From assembly GCF_003522965.1 (NCBI RefSeq), contig NZ_CP031513.1:1612001-1676000 (forward strand): 64,000 nt of DNA. Direction: 5' to 3'. Source of the stretch: Bombilactobacillus bombi. Lineage in GTDB: Bacteria > Bacillota > Bacilli > Lactobacillales > Lactobacillaceae. Within the stretch, counting starts at the first letter, position 1. Every line of letters starts with the position of its first letter. This document shows positions 1 to 9,840 of the stretch, one piece after another. Under the pieces are notes generated by a model, which did no database searches, was not told the origin of the DNA, and was given only the letters and a program-made list of their open reading frames with translations. The position numbers and the translations under genes were made by a program.

Positions 1-7
1 AAGCGTT

Positions 8-193
8 GTGATTCTAATAGTCGGCTTAATAGTTATGTATGTTGGTTCAATGCTTGTTCAATTATTACCAGCTGCAATTAATCCAATTTTGCCACCGATT
101 GTCAATGTTATATTGGCGGCATTAGTCTATGGTATTCGTTGGCTTTTCCGGCATTATTATCACATCACCATCAATACTTTTTCGGGTAGATAA
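8..193 (+). CDS. Hydrophobic protein, possibly the C-terminal end of a gene starting before the window
   Basis: The frame reads about 61 residues with one or two hydrophobic segments (residues 1-20 and 25-47) and a basic tail. It is open up to the left edge, so this may be the end of a longer membrane protein. The only in-window start is a GTG without a convincing ribosome binding site. A hairpin terminator follows the stop. I do not recognise a family. Confidence 0.35.
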   Translation: MILIVGLIVMYVGSMLVQLLPAAINPILPPIVNVILAALVYGIRWLFRHYYHITINTFSGR

Positions 194-205
194 ATAGGTA
201 ATTTT

Positions 206-232
206 AAGCGTTGAGTTTATCAGCGCTTTTTT
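206..232 (+). terminator. Rho-independent terminator
   Basis: Arms AGCGTTGA and TCAGCGCT around a five-base loop are followed by a T run. It ends the unit upstream of the LacI-family gene. Confidence 0.7.
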
Positions 233-274
233 GCTAAATTTTAAAATAATTTGATACAAAAATGAGGATGAGTA

Positions 275-1285
275 ATGGCAAATATTAGAAACATTGCAAA
301 ACTTTCCGGTGTATCTAAAGCAACAGTATCTAGGATTCTTAATCAAGATGAGTCTTTTTCAGTTTCAGATACTACAAGAAAAAGGGTATTAGAAACAGCT
401 CGTCGCTTAAATTACATTCCAGCTAGTAATGCTAGTAAAGATAGTGTAGAAAGATTACACCTTGGAATTGTTAATTGTGTCAGTGCAGAAGATGAATTAA
501 AAGACCCCTACTTTAGGGAAATAAAAATTGGTATTGAAGAACAAGCTGAATTATGGGGAATGATGTTATTTAAAGAAATTCATTTACCCAGTTATGATTA
601 TGATTTAAAAGATCTTTCGCTATGTGGAGCTGTTATTGTCATTGGAACATTAACAGAGGCTTTTTTAGCAAATATTTATCATTATAATCATAATATTATT
701 ATTATTGATGATTCACGGCATTTCTTAAATTACGATGTAATTCATAATGATTTTGATCAGCAAACTCAAAATGTATTAGATTTAATGAAGTCTAAAGGCC
801 ATCAAAAAATTGCTTTTATCGGTGGTCGTAAAAATCTGAGTGATAATAAAAGCATTAAACATAATGAATTATTAGATGTGCGCGAACAAAGTTATCTTAA
901 CTGGATGAAATTAAATGATTTAGAAAAGTATATTAATGTTCAAGTTACACAATGGTCTACTGAAGGTGCAATGAAAGCCGCAAAAAAAATTTTAGCTCTA
1001 GATCGACCTACAGCAATACTAACTGCTAGTGACCCACAGGCAATTGGTGTTTATCGTATCATTCAAGAATTTGGTCTGTCTATTCCGAAAGATATTGCTG
1101 TTGTTAGTTTTGATGATATTGAGATGGCTCAGTATCTTTATCCATCTTTAACTACTGTCAAGCCGGCAGCTAAAATTATGGGTAAAGAAGCTATTAATTT
1201 AGTAAGAGAAAGATTAGTAGATAATCGTAAAGTGTCTTTGGAAATTACAGTTAACTCAAATTTAATTATAAGAGAAAGTCTCTAA
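275..1285 (+). CDS. LacI/GalR-family transcriptional regulator of the alpha-galactoside operon
   Basis: Full-length LacI-family repressor of 336 residues. Residues 2-50 form the DNA-binding headpiece (helix-turn-helix around IAKLSGVSKATVSRILN, then a hinge near NYIP). The rest is a periplasmic-binding-protein-like sensor domain ending in the typical SFDD and PSLTTVKP segments. The start is supported by GAGGATG upstream of ATG. A terminator separates it from the downstream permease and alpha-galactosidase genes, whose promoter carries an inverted repeat of LacI type. The inferred role is repression of those genes until a galactoside or its product binds. The exact inducer cannot be read from the sequence. 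Confidence 0.9.
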   Translation: MANIRNIAKLSGVSKATVSRILNQDESFSVSDTTRKRVLETARRLNYIPASNASKDSVERLHLGIVNCVSAEDELKDPYFREIKIGIEEQAELWGMMLFKEIHLPSYDYDLKDLSLCGAVIVIGTLTEAFLANIYHYNHNIIIIDDSRHFLNYDVIHNDFDQQTQNVLDLMKSKGHQKIAFIGGRKNLSDNKSIKHNELLDVREQSYLNWMKLNDLEKYINVQVTQWSTEGAMKAAKKILALDRPTAILTASDPQAIGVYRIIQEFGLSIPKDIAVVSFDDIEMAQYLYPSLTTVKPAAKIMGKEAINLVRERLVDNRKVSLEITVNSNLIIRESL

Positions 1286-1293
1286 GATATGGC

Positions 1294-1331
1294 AAATAAA
1301 AAGCTGGAACAATAGTTCTGGCTTTTTATTT
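1294..1331 (+). terminator. Terminator after the LacI-family gene
   Basis: AAATAAAAAGC pairs with GCTTTTTATTT, continued by GGAAC with GTTCT around an AATA loop, and followed by T-rich sequence. Confidence 0.75.
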
Positions 1332-1369
1332 GTTTACTAAATTGTGGATTTACATTTTATATAAAAGAC

Positions 1370-1398
1370 TTGCAAAAAAGGTGAAAAGCGGTTACACT
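1370..1398 (+). promoter_or_regulatory. Sigma-A-type promoter of the galactoside operon
   Basis: TTGCAA, a 17-base spacer, then TACACT. A cre-like sequence (AAAGCGGTTACA, 1385-1396) overlaps the -10 region but does not fit the full catabolite-response consensus. Confidence 0.6.
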
Positions 1399-1402
1399 AA
1401 TT

Positions 1403-1443
1403 TTAGTAAACAAGTAAACGATAGCTTTGATATTGTTTACTAA
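1403..1443 (+). promoter_or_regulatory. Probable LacI-family operator (inverted repeat)
   Basis: TTAGTAAAC (1403-1411) and GTTTACTAA (1435-1443) are perfect inverted copies, with an extra direct copy of AGTAAAC at 1413-1419. The array lies just after the -10 element and before the permease gene, where a repressor would block transcription. Assignment to the adjacent LacI protein is inferred from position. Confidence 0.65.
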
Positions 1444-1468
1444 CTAAAATTTTGATTAGGAGTAAAAA

Positions 1469-3403
1469 ATGGTAAATTCAACTGGTAATCCAAAATCTAG
1501 TAAATTAAAGAATATTATATCTAGGGTATCCTATGCTTTTGGGGCTTTTGGAAATGATATGTTTTATGGTGCTTTATCTACATATTTTATTATGTTTGTG
1601 ACAACTCATTTATTTAACAGTGGTAATAAGACAGAAAATAATAGAATGATTGTGTATATTACTACAATTATTACAGTTTTAAGAATTGTTGAATTACTAA
1701 TTGATCCTTTTATTGGTAATTGGATTGATCGAACTAAAACACGATTTGGACAGTTCAAACCATGGGTAGTAGTTGGTGGAACGATTACCTCCGTTATATT
1801 AATGTTCTTATTTACAGATTTAGGAGGCATTAATAAAACGCATCCTTTACTATATTTAATTGTTTTTGCTGTTCTTTATATAACGATGGATATTTTTTAT
1901 TCTTTTAAAGATGTGGCTTTTTGGTCAATGGTGCCAGCGCTTTCATTTAGTTCAAAAGAGCGGGAACGAACTGCTTCATCAGCAAGAATTGGATCTACTC
2001 TTGGTGGAGGACTAGTTGGAGTAGTAGTAATGCCATTAGTACTATTTTTTTCTTTAAATAAAACTGGTGGTACAGGAGATGCACACGGCTGGTTTGCCTT
2101 TGGCTTAATGATAGCTATTGTAGGTATCATTACATCAATAGCTGTTGGTTTAGGAACACATGAAGTTCAATCAGATTTAAGAAAAAACAAAGAGAATACA
2201 GTTGGTTTTAAAAAAATTTTTCGGACTTTAACTCAAAATGATCAACTGATGTGGATTGCATTGACTTATGGTATTTACGCCGTTGGTATTAATATTTTAA
2301 ATTCTTTAGTTCTCTATTACTTTACATTTATTATGGGTAAATCAACGTTATTTTCAGTTTTTCAAACCATAAATATTGTGATTAGTTTGGTGTCTGTGTC
2401 TATATTTCCTAAATTAGTGGATAAATTTAATAGAAGAAGAGTATTTGCTAGTTGTATTGGTATCATGTTGGCAGGAATATTATTATTTTCAGTAGCGGGA
2501 AAATCTTTGTTTTTAGTTTTAGTAGCTGCAGAAATGTTTCAAGTTCCGCAAGCAGTAATCTTTTTAGTAGTTTTAATGATTATTACTGATTCAGTTGAAT
2601 ATGGTCAATTAAAATTGGGACATCGTGATGAGTCATTAACTCTTTCCATTCGTCCTTTATTAGATAAATTAGGGGGAGCTATTTCTAATGGTGTTGTTGG
2701 TCAAGTAGCCGTAATAGCTGGTATGACTACTGGTGCTACCGCGGCATCTATCACATCCGATGGACAGTTTAAATTTAAAGTTATGATGTTTGCAGTCCCA
2801 GCAGTTTTCTTAATAATTGCTTTTCTAATTTTTTGGAAAAAATCTACTTTAACTGAAGAAAAACATGCTGAAATTATGGCACAGTTAGAAAAAACATGGG
2901 GCAAAGAAGTAAAGCCAGAGGCAAAAGAAGTGCAGCACAATTTCACAATGACTTTAGCATCACCCGTTTCTGGAGAAATAATTGCCTTAGATAAAGTGGC
3001 TGATGTGACATTTGCTTCTGGACAGGTAGGACAAGGATTTGCAGTTAAACCAACTGATGGACGAGTGTTAGCACCATTTAATGCCACGGTTAAAAGAATT
3101 TTTGAAACTAGACATGCTATTGGGTTGGTGGATGATCATGGCGTAGCTGTATTAATTCATATTGGATTTGATACTGTCAAAATGAAGGGTACAGGCTTTG
3201 TCAGTTACGTTCAAGAAGGACAATATGTCACTAAAGGAACAGAATTGATTGAATTTTGGGATCCGGCAATAAAAAAAGCTGGATTTGATGATACCATCAC
3301 AGTCACTATAACCAATAGTGATAAATTCAGCACTCCTCAAATCCTAGCAAGACCGGGTGAGTTAGTGAGCGCCAATAAACAAGAAGTATTGAAATTACAA
3401 TAA
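1469..3403 (+). CDS. Galactoside permease of the GPH family with a C-terminal EIIA-like domain
   Basis: A 644-residue transporter with the LacS/RafP architecture. Residues about 15-460 hold twelve predicted membrane segments of the glycoside-pentoside-hexuronide cation symporter type, with the loop motif around DRTKTRFGQFKPW. Residues about 490-640 form a glucose-type PTS EIIA domain with the phosphorylatable histidine in VAVLIHIGFDTV. In LacS, HPr phosphorylates this domain and tunes transport. It is followed six bases later by the alpha-galactosidase gene, so melibiose, raffinose or stachyose are likely substrates. A strong GGAG ribosome site precedes ATG. Confidence 0.9.
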   Translation: MVNSTGNPKSSKLKNIISRVSYAFGAFGNDMFYGALSTYFIMFVTTHLFNSGNKTENNRMIVYITTIITVLRIVELLIDPFIGNWIDRTKTRFGQFKPWVVVGGTITSVILMFLFTDLGGINKTHPLLYLIVFAVLYITMDIFYSFKDVAFWSMVPALSFSSKERERTASSARIGSTLGGGLVGVVVMPLVLFFSLNKTGGTGDAHGWFAFGLMIAIVGIITSIAVGLGTHEVQSDLRKNKENTVGFKKIFRTLTQNDQLMWIALTYGIYAVGINILNSLVLYYFTFIMGKSTLFSVFQTINIVISLVSVSIFPKLVDKFNRRRVFASCIGIMLAGILLFSVAGKSLFLVLVAAEMFQVPQAVIFLVVLMIITDSVEYGQLKLGHRDESLTLSIRPLLDKLGGAISNGVVGQVAVIAGMTTGATAASITSDGQFKFKVMMFAVPAVFLIIAFLIFWKKSTLTEEKHAEIMAQLEKTWGKEVKPEAKEVQHNFTMTLASPVSGEIIALDKVADVTFASGQVGQGFAVKPTDGRVLAPFNATVKRIFETRHAIGLVDDHGVAVLIHIGFDTVKMKGTGFVSYVQEGQYVTKGTELIEFWDPAIKKAGFDDTITVTITNSDKFSTPQILARPGELVSANKQEVLKLQ

Positions 3404-3426
3404 TTTAATTGAAAACGAAGGAAGAT

Positions 3427-5637
3427 ATGAAATTGAAAAATTTGATTAATTTTGATGAACAGCAGCAAGTATTTCATCTTCATAATGGAAATATTTCTTA
3501 TATTTTAGGAATTGATGAGGGTGGGGTACTTTCCCATTTATATTTTGGCCCACGAATTAAAAATTATCATGGGCAATTAAAAAATCCCCGTAAAGACCGT
3601 GGTTTTTCTGATAACTTGCCAGGAGCTCAAGAACGTACTTTTTCTTTAGATTTTGTGTTGCAGGAGTACAGTAGCCAGGGTGATGGCGATTTTAGAAATC
3701 CAGCTGCAATAATTAGACAAGCCAATGGCTCTTATTCAGCGCGTTTTGTTTACAAAGATTATAAGATAAGCTTTGGTAAACCCCAATTAGATGGACTTCC
3801 AGCAGCTTATGTTATTAAGAAAAATGAAGCTCAAACTTTAAAGATTATTTTAGAAGATCAAGTTAATCAATTGGAATTAATTTTGATATATACGATTTAT
3901 CAAGATTATGACGTTATTGCGCGTTCAGTAGAATTGATTAATAAAAGTGATAAGTCTGTTCACATTGAAAAGCTGGCTTCTATGCAACTTGATCTACCTG
4001 CTGGTAAGAAACAGCAAGTTATTTCTTTACCAGGAGCACATGCTAATGAGCGTCAATTGCAAAGAGAAGATATTAACGCTGGGACTAAAGTATTTGAGAG
4101 TAGACGTGGCACTACAAGTCATCAAATGAATAATTTTATTGCCATTTGTGATTCTCAAACTGATGAATTTCAAGGAAATATTATCGGCTTGAGTTTTGTT
4201 TATTCAGGTAACCATAAAGAGGAAATTGAAAAAGACCAATATGGTGCAACACGAATTCTTGTTGGTATCAATGATGAACAGTTTGATTGGGAAGTTAAAA
4301 GTCAGCAGACATTTCAAACTCCAGAAGTCTTGATGACATACTCAGCACAAGGTATGAATAAAATGAGTGATAACTTGCATCGGTTAATGAGGGAACGAGT
4401 TGCACGTGGTAAATATAAATTTGCTCCACGACCAATCTTGGTTAATAATTGGGAAGCTACTTTTATGGACTTTGATGAAAACAAATTAAAACCAATTGTT
4501 GATGAGGCTAAAAAGTTAGGAGTTGAAATGTTTGTTTTAGATGATGGTTGGTTTGGACATCGTGATGATGACAACACTTCTCTGGGTGATTGGAAAGTGT
4601 TTGCCCGTAAGTTCCCACAGGGTTTAAAACGTTTTGTAGATTACATCCATGCTAACGGATTAAAATTCGGATTATGGTTTGAACCAGAAATGATTTCAAT
4701 TGATTCAGAATTATATCAACAACATCCAGATTACATGTTAAAAGTTCCTGGAAGTAAACCAAGCCCTTCACGAAATCAATATGTTTTAGATATGGGAAGA
4801 CAAGAAGTACGTGATAATATCTATAATCAGATGACAGCAATTTTAGATAGTTGTCAAATTGATTATGTTAAATGGGATATGAATCGCCATTTAACAGATA
4901 TTTATTCACCAGTATTACCAGCTAATCGTCAGGGAGAAGTTTTACATCGCTATGTATTAGGTTTATACCAAATGTTAGAAAAAATAACCACAGAATATCC
5001 AGACATTTTATGGGAAGGCTGTTCGGGTGGTGGTGGTCGTTTTGATGCTGGATTTTTATATTATATGCCACAATCTTGGACAAGTGATAATACTGATGCT
5101 GTAGCTCGTATTAAAATTCAGTATGGAACTTCAATAGCTTATCCAATATCATCAATGACAGCTCATGTTTCAGCATCTCCAAATCAGCAAACTGGTCGCT
5201 TAACGTCTATGAAGACGCGTGGAGAGGTTGCTATGAGTGGTGTTTTAGGATATGAATTAGACTTAACTAAACTTAGTTCTGTTGATAAAAAAGAGGTTCA
5301 AGCACAAATTGCTTTTTATAAAAAAATTCGTTCACTAGTCCAATATGGTAAATTTATTCGATTAATTAGTCCTTATGATAATAATCGCTGCGCATGGATG
5401 TTTGTATCTGATGACAAAAATGAAGCTATTGTGTTTTCTTTTAAGATAATGTCAGAAGCGCAGCCAGCGTTTGAAATTTTAAAATTATCTGGTCTTGATG
5501 CTGATAAGACTTATAAAAATCTTGATACTGGTGCAGTTATTGGTGGAGATGAACTTATGAATACTGGTTTTTATGAACCAATTACTCAGGCCGATTTTAG
5601 CTCACAAGTTTATCATTTTAAAGCTTTAGCCGGTTAG
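3427..5637 (+). CDS. Alpha-galactosidase, GH36 family
   Basis: A 736-residue cytoplasmic GH36 enzyme that releases galactose from melibiose and raffinose-type sugars. Visible are the N-terminal beta-sandwich, the DDGWFGHRDDD loop, the nucleophile segment YVKWDMNRH, and the acid/base segment SWTSDNTDAVAR. An in-frame TTG occurs at 3409, but GAAGGAAG sits just before ATG 3427, which makes 3427 the better start. It follows the permease in the same operon and is closed by a terminator. Confidence 0.93.
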   Translation: MKLKNLINFDEQQQVFHLHNGNISYILGIDEGGVLSHLYFGPRIKNYHGQLKNPRKDRGFSDNLPGAQERTFSLDFVLQEYSSQGDGDFRNPAAIIRQANGSYSARFVYKDYKISFGKPQLDGLPAAYVIKKNEAQTLKIILEDQVNQLELILIYTIYQDYDVIARSVELINKSDKSVHIEKLASMQLDLPAGKKQQVISLPGAHANERQLQREDINAGTKVFESRRGTTSHQMNNFIAICDSQTDEFQGNIIGLSFVYSGNHKEEIEKDQYGATRILVGINDEQFDWEVKSQQTFQTPEVLMTYSAQGMNKMSDNLHRLMRERVARGKYKFAPRPILVNNWEATFMDFDENKLKPIVDEAKKLGVEMFVLDDGWFGHRDDDNTSLGDWKVFARKFPQGLKRFVDYIHANGLKFGLWFEPEMISIDSELYQQHPDYMLKVPGSKPSPSRNQYVLDMGRQEVRDNIYNQMTAILDSCQIDYVKWDMNRHLTDIYSPVLPANRQGEVLHRYVLGLYQMLEKITTEYPDILWEGCSGGGGRFDAGFLYYMPQSWTSDNTDAVARIKIQYGTSIAYPISSMTAHVSASPNQQTGRLTSMKTRGEVAMSGVLGYELDLTKLSSVDKKEVQAQIAFYKKIRSLVQYGKFIRLISPYDNNRCAWMFVSDDKNEAIVFSFKIMSEAQPAFEILKLSGLDADKTYKNLDTGAVIGGDELMNTGFYEPITQADFSSQVYHFKALAG

Positions 5638-5646
5638 TAGTTAAGT

Positions 5647-5682
5647 GAACTGAGACAAACCATTGTCTGAGTTCTTTTTTAT
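5647..5682 (+). terminator. Terminator of the galactoside operon
   Basis: GAACTGAGACAA and TTGTCTGAGTTC pair with one mismatch around ACCA, followed by TTTTTT. The rest of the gap up to 5797 holds nothing I recognise. Confidence 0.8.
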
Positions 5683-5797
5683 TATGCAGATTTTGTGATT
5701 AGTTCTATTTTTACAATATATAATTTTCACTATTCATCAACTTTTGACTCTAGTTAACTTTCAATACTAGTTCTCAAAGAGATTATGAAGTTTCTTA

Positions 5798-5826
5798 TTG
5801 CGAGTTATATTTGTATACTATACAAT
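5798..5826 (+). promoter_or_regulatory. Promoter with an overlapping palindrome, likely TetR operator
   Basis: TTGCGA, a 17-base spacer and TACAAT form a promoter. A perfect inverted repeat, TTGTATA-C-TATACAA (5811-5825), covers the spacer end and the -10 element. This suits autorepression by the TetR-family protein encoded just downstream. Confidence 0.6.
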
Positions 5827-5952
5827 TAAGCATGTTTAATAAAATTTTAAAAAAATTCAATTTAATGACTCTTTACTCTTGCAAACTTTAATTAATCGTA
5901 CTAAAATTACAACTTGTAGATTTATGATAAGAGATAAAGGGGGGAGAAAAAT

Positions 5953-6531
5953 ATGAGCAACCGTAGAATTAACCGCGAACAGATTATTCAGACAGCACAA
6001 ACGATTATTTTTGAGCAAGGAGTTAAGGCTCTTACATTTCAAAGTTTATCTAAAGCATTAAATATTCGTTCCCAGTCATTATATAATTATTTCCGTAATA
6101 TCAGTGATCTGATTGATCAAATTGGCACAATTTTTATGGATAACCTTTATCGTCGCGTGACTGATGGACTAGTAGGAATGGCGGGACAAGCAGCTTTTCG
6201 CCGTTATGCTGAAATTGCACATAACTATTTTGAAAGCCAGGGCAAAATGGTAGAATTAATTTACGATGTGCATAATTTTGACCATGACAGCAGTTTTTAT
6301 CAGGCGACAGCTAAAGTGTTAGACTTATTAAATAAGTTAGTTGCAAGTGTTCATTTGCGGCATATGCAAGCAGACTCATATGTTCAAACCCTGATAAGTT
6401 CAGTGCTAGGTTTTACTGTCATTGAGATTATGGGATTTTTGCCAGTGGAACGGTCGGAGCGACAACGACAATTTGAAGAACTGTTAGATTTACAACTAAG
6501 TGAGATTAGTGAAACACCAAATACATTGTAA
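5953..6531 (+). CDS. TetR-family transcriptional regulator
   Basis: A 192-residue protein with an N-terminal TetR helix-turn-helix (residues about 8-55, containing LTFQSLSKALNIRSQSLYNYF) and a helical ligand-binding C-terminal part of TetR_C type. A very strong purine-rich ribosome site (GGGGGGAGAA) precedes ATG. It is followed 17 bases later by the YhgE/Pip gene, a common TetR-regulated arrangement, so it probably represses this two-gene unit. The ligand is unknown. Confidence 0.85.
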   Translation: MSNRRINREQIIQTAQTIIFEQGVKALTFQSLSKALNIRSQSLYNYFRNISDLIDQIGTIFMDNLYRRVTDGLVGMAGQAAFRRYAEIAHNYFESQGKMVELIYDVHNFDHDSSFYQATAKVLDLLNKLVASVHLRHMQADSYVQTLISSVLGFTVIEIMGFLPVERSERQRQFEELLDLQLSEISETPNTL

Positions 6532-6548
6532 AGAAAGCGAGCATCATA

Positions 6549-9017
6549 ATGATTAAAAAAGAATGGAAATTCATTGGCCGCAATCGGTTAATCTTGATTT
6601 CCGTAATTGTCATGACCATAATTCCTTTTTTATATTCAATTTTCTTCTTAAAGTCAGTTTGGGATCCTTATGGCAGTACGCAAGATTTGCCAGTGGCTGT
6701 AGTTAATGAAGACCGTCCTGTACACTATAATGGTAAAAAAATGAATGTCGGGCAGCAAACAATTAAAAAGTTGAAAAAAAATAAGCAATTAGATTGGCAT
6801 ATTGTAAGTAAAAAGCAGGCTGCTCAAGGACTAAAAGACAGAAAATATTATACTGTGATTACAATCCCAAGTAATTTTTCTAAGAATGCCGCCACAGTCT
6901 TATCTGCAAAGCCGAAAAAAATGCAATTAAAGTATGAAACTAATGATTCATTGAATTATATTGGTGAAGTTATTAGTCAAGTGGGAGCTAGCAGCCTAGA
7001 AAAAGAAATTCGTACGGCAGTCACCAATGCCTATGCTAGTGCGATGTTTGAACAATTGCACGTCTTAGGCTCTGGTATGAAACAAGCTGCCAGTGGTGCA
7101 TCGCAGTTGAATAATGGAACTGCTACTTTAAGTGACGGTTTAAATCAATATACTGCGGGTGTGTCTCAAGTTAGCAATGGTATTCAAACTTTAAATGTGA
7201 AGGTTTCGCCACTGGCTGGTGGAATCCAACAATTGCAGCAAGGGGTTCAACCACTAGCTTCAGGTGTAGGACAACTAGCTAATGGTTCTAATCAATTAAG
7301 TAGTGGTTTACAACAGTTGCAGTCTGCTTTAGCTTCGAGTACTTCAGGCGATCAACAAGCGCAATTGAACCAATTAACTTCAGCATTGCCACAAATTAAT
7401 AGTGGTATTCAACAGTTAAATCAACAGTTACAAGCAAGCAGTGGTAGTTTAGGTGGTATTGATCAATTAACTGGTCAGATTTCTGGTATTGGTACTCAAG
7501 CTCAAACTATTGGAGCTAACTTAAAAGAAGCCGGAGCAACTTTGCAAAATATTAGCCAAAGTGCTGGTGGAACAACATCTGATCCTAATGCTTCTGCTAA
7601 TGGGATTGCCCAAGCTGTGATTGATGCTTTGGGACCAGATACACTTACTGCCGATCAACAAGCTACAATTACTAGTGCGGTTACTCAAGCAGTTGCTCAA
7701 TCAGCAAGCCAGGGTGGTCAAGCTGATATTGCGGGTGCATTACAAAGCGTAGCGGCTAATTTACAAAATGCTAGTGCAGCTGATCAACAAATTGCTGCAC
7801 ATTTACAAGCAATTCAACAAGCAGCGCCACAATTACAGCAGATTAATACCCAAATTAATCAGTTACAGGCAAGTGTTGCTCAATTGGCTCAAGCTTCTAA
7901 TGTTGCTTTGCCAGGAGCAAATCAAGCTATTACGCAACTTAATTCAGGTTTGAGCAATATTCAAGGTGCGGTTAATGGAAATGGTTCACAACCTGGTTTG
8001 CTTGGTGGTGCTAATCAATTATCTTCCGGGTTAAACCAAATGAATCAAATGGTACCAACTCTAACTAACGGTGTAAACCAACTTGGTTCTGGCAGTGGTC
8101 AGTTAACTAGTGGCATTCAACAATTAGCTAATGGTGCTTCAGCTTTACAAGCTAATTCAGGTATGTTAACTGGTGGGGCTCAACAATTAGCTAATGGTAG
8201 TGATCAATTAGGTTTGGCTTTAACTGATGGTGCTCAACAAGTTAATAGTATTAAAGCAGGACCGAAGAATGCAGATATGTTTGCTGCACCAACTAAGTTG
8301 AAACATACTAATTATAGTTATGTACCAAATTATGGACATGCTTTAGCACCCTATGTCTTATCAGTTGCTTTATATGTTGGTGCTTTGGTCTTCAATTTTG
8401 CTTATCCAATTCGTAAAGTGTCAGAAACTGGTAAATCTGCTACACAATGGTTCTTAAGTAAAGTAAGTGTAGGAGCAGTAGTGGCAGTTGCAATGGGTGT
8501 GTTAGAAGCTGGCTTGATTATGGTTGGCGGTTTGCAAATTGATCATGTTGCCCAATTCTTTGCAACTGCGGTGGTTTTCTCCTTATGTGCGATGTTTGTC
8601 ATTATGTTCTTATCGATGACTTTTGATAATCCAGGTCGGTTTGTTGCGATGGTCCTCTTAATGTTGCAATTAGGTGGATCTGGTGGTACTTTCCCAATGG
8701 AAATTACCAATCACTTCTTTAATGTGATTCATCCTTATTTACCAATGACATATTCTATTTTAAGTTTCCGTCAATCAATTACTTCTGGATTAGGCACAAC
8801 AATCTTTACTAGTTCTGTTTTGATTTTAGTAGCAATTACGATTGTAGCTCTTATACTGTTATGGTTGGCTATGATTGGATTGCAAAAAATTCATCTGAAT
8901 GGAGTTTCACAACTAGATGATAATCAAAAATTACAAGCAGTAGAAGAATATGACACACCGAAGCATCTAGCTATTGATGATAAAGAAGATCGAATTGAAA
9001 CTGGTAATGAAGAATAA
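6549..9017 (+). CDS. YhgE/Pip-domain membrane protein (phage-infection-protein family)
   Basis: An 822-residue membrane protein. One membrane segment lies at residues about 13-35, followed by an extracellular Pip-type domain with VAVVNEDRP. A long stretch (about residues 170-580) is rich in Q, S, G, A and N with recurring QLxxG units and is probably an extended coiled coil. About five membrane segments follow at the C-terminus. The family includes Lactococcus Pip, a phage receptor factor, and EsaA-like secretion proteins, and is topologically ABC-2-like. The Q/A-rich middle is larger than in many relatives. Its cellular substrate is not known. Confidence 0.85.
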   Translation: MIKKEWKFIGRNRLILISVIVMTIIPFLYSIFFLKSVWDPYGSTQDLPVAVVNEDRPVHYNGKKMNVGQQTIKKLKKNKQLDWHIVSKKQAAQGLKDRKYYTVITIPSNFSKNAATVLSAKPKKMQLKYETNDSLNYIGEVISQVGASSLEKEIRTAVTNAYASAMFEQLHVLGSGMKQAASGASQLNNGTATLSDGLNQYTAGVSQVSNGIQTLNVKVSPLAGGIQQLQQGVQPLASGVGQLANGSNQLSSGLQQLQSALASSTSGDQQAQLNQLTSALPQINSGIQQLNQQLQASSGSLGGIDQLTGQISGIGTQAQTIGANLKEAGATLQNISQSAGGTTSDPNASANGIAQAVIDALGPDTLTADQQATITSAVTQAVAQSASQGGQADIAGALQSVAANLQNASAADQQIAAHLQAIQQAAPQLQQINTQINQLQASVAQLAQASNVALPGANQAITQLNSGLSNIQGAVNGNGSQPGLLGGANQLSSGLNQMNQMVPTLTNGVNQLGSGSGQLTSGIQQLANGASALQANSGMLTGGAQQLANGSDQLGLALTDGAQQVNSIKAGPKNADMFAAPTKLKHTNYSYVPNYGHALAPYVLSVALYVGALVFNFAYPIRKVSETGKSATQWFLSKVSVGAVVAVAMGVLEAGLIMVGGLQIDHVAQFFATAVVFSLCAMFVIMFLSMTFDNPGRFVAMVLLMLQLGGSGGTFPMEITNHFFNVIHPYLPMTYSILSFRQSITSGLGTTIFTSSVLILVAITIVALILLWLAMIGLQKIHLNGVSQLDDNQKLQAVEEYDTPKHLAIDDKEDRIETGNEE

Positions 9018-9032
9018 TTATTGAATAAATCT

Positions 9033-9068
9033 AAAAAAATCGCTCGCAAATTTGCGGGCGATTTTTTT
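9033..9068. terminator. Bidirectional terminator
   Basis: A near-perfect 18-base-pair hairpin (ATCGCTCGCAAA against TTTGCGGGCGAT) has A7 and T7 tails. It serves both the YhgE gene on plus and the alarmone synthetase gene on minus. Confidence 0.9.
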
Positions 9069-9081
9069 ATATGAATAAGCT

Positions 9082-9774
9082 TTATCCTTTTTCAATATCT
9101 TTGGAAATTTGTTGCATTCCCACTTCAATGTTATAAAGTTTTTGGGAATATTCTTGTAATTTAGCTGTATGTTGATCGGCCTTTTCTTTGCTAATAAAAT
9201 TTTTATAGTGTAGTTTATGCTCGAGGCTGGACCACATTTCCATACCCACTGTCCGAATTTGAATTTCGACAGGAACATCTTTATGAGTGCCATTTGATAA
9301 AAAGACAGGGACAGTAACAACTAAATGGGCACTGCGATAACCATTAGGTTTAGGATGGTTAATATAATCTTTTCTTTTAACTAATTTGACATCGTCTTGT
9401 TCAATTAAAGTTTGTTCAATACGAAAGATGTCATCTAAATAATTAGTAATCACACGAATACCAGCAATATCTAAAATGTTTTTATTAATGCTTTCAATGG
9501 TATAATCTAAGTGCTTTCGCTCTAATTTTTCCATCAGACTAGCAGGGCTTTTAATTCTTTCCTCAATGAGATTAATGGGATTGTGTTGATGAACTAATGA
9601 AAATTCATCGTCGAGATTTTCTAATTTTGTACCAATTTCTTTAATAGCTGCGCGTCTTAACATGTACACGTAAGTTAGTTGTTTAAAATCTTGTAAATGA
9701 TCGCGTAAGGGTGACTGCTGTAATTGAATTTCTAACTGACTAATATTAAATAAATTATTTCGTTCTAATATCAT
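9082..9774 (-). CDS. Small alarmone synthetase (GTP pyrophosphokinase, RelA/SpoT synthetase domain)
   Basis: 230 residues carrying only the (p)ppGpp synthetase domain, with no hydrolase, TGS or ACT domain. Typical elements are DIAGIRVI, NGYRSAHLVV, and EIQIRTVGMEMWSSLEHKLHYK near residues 165-195. Proteins of this size belong to the RelP/RelQ group, which make ppGpp or pGpp from ATP and GDP/GTP/GMP under stress. I cannot safely choose between RelP and RelQ. GGAGG stands just before the start codon. It is a single gene ending at the bidirectional terminator. Confidence 0.88.
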   Translation of the reverse strand: MILERNNLFNISQLEIQLQQSPLRDHLQDFKQLTYVYMLRRAAIKEIGTKLENLDDEFSLVHQHNPINLIEERIKSPASLMEKLERKHLDYTIESINKNILDIAGIRVITNYLDDIFRIEQTLIEQDDVKLVKRKDYINHPKPNGYRSAHLVVTVPVFLSNGTHKDVPVEIQIRTVGMEMWSSLEHKLHYKNFISKEKADQHTAKLQEYSQKLYNIEVGMQQISKDIEKG

Positions 9775-9840
9775 AAGTTAACCTCCAAGTATAGTGACTA
9801 TTATATAGTATTTATCTTTAAAATGGAGGTGAAGTTTTGC

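Noticed and set aside
1381-1396. cre site at the galactoside promoter
   Set aside because: TGAAAAGCGGTTACA has an extra base relative to the consensus; catabolite control is possible but not supported.
2701-3087. Long antisense frame opposite the galactoside permease
   Set aside because: It is a frame shadow of a well-supported gene, with no ribosome site or family resemblance.
7080-8240. DNA-level tandem repeats or a CRISPR-like array
   Set aside because: The recurring CAACAATTA and GGTGGT patterns are codons for QLxxG-type protein repeats in the YhgE/Pip protein, without equal spacing or identical repeats.
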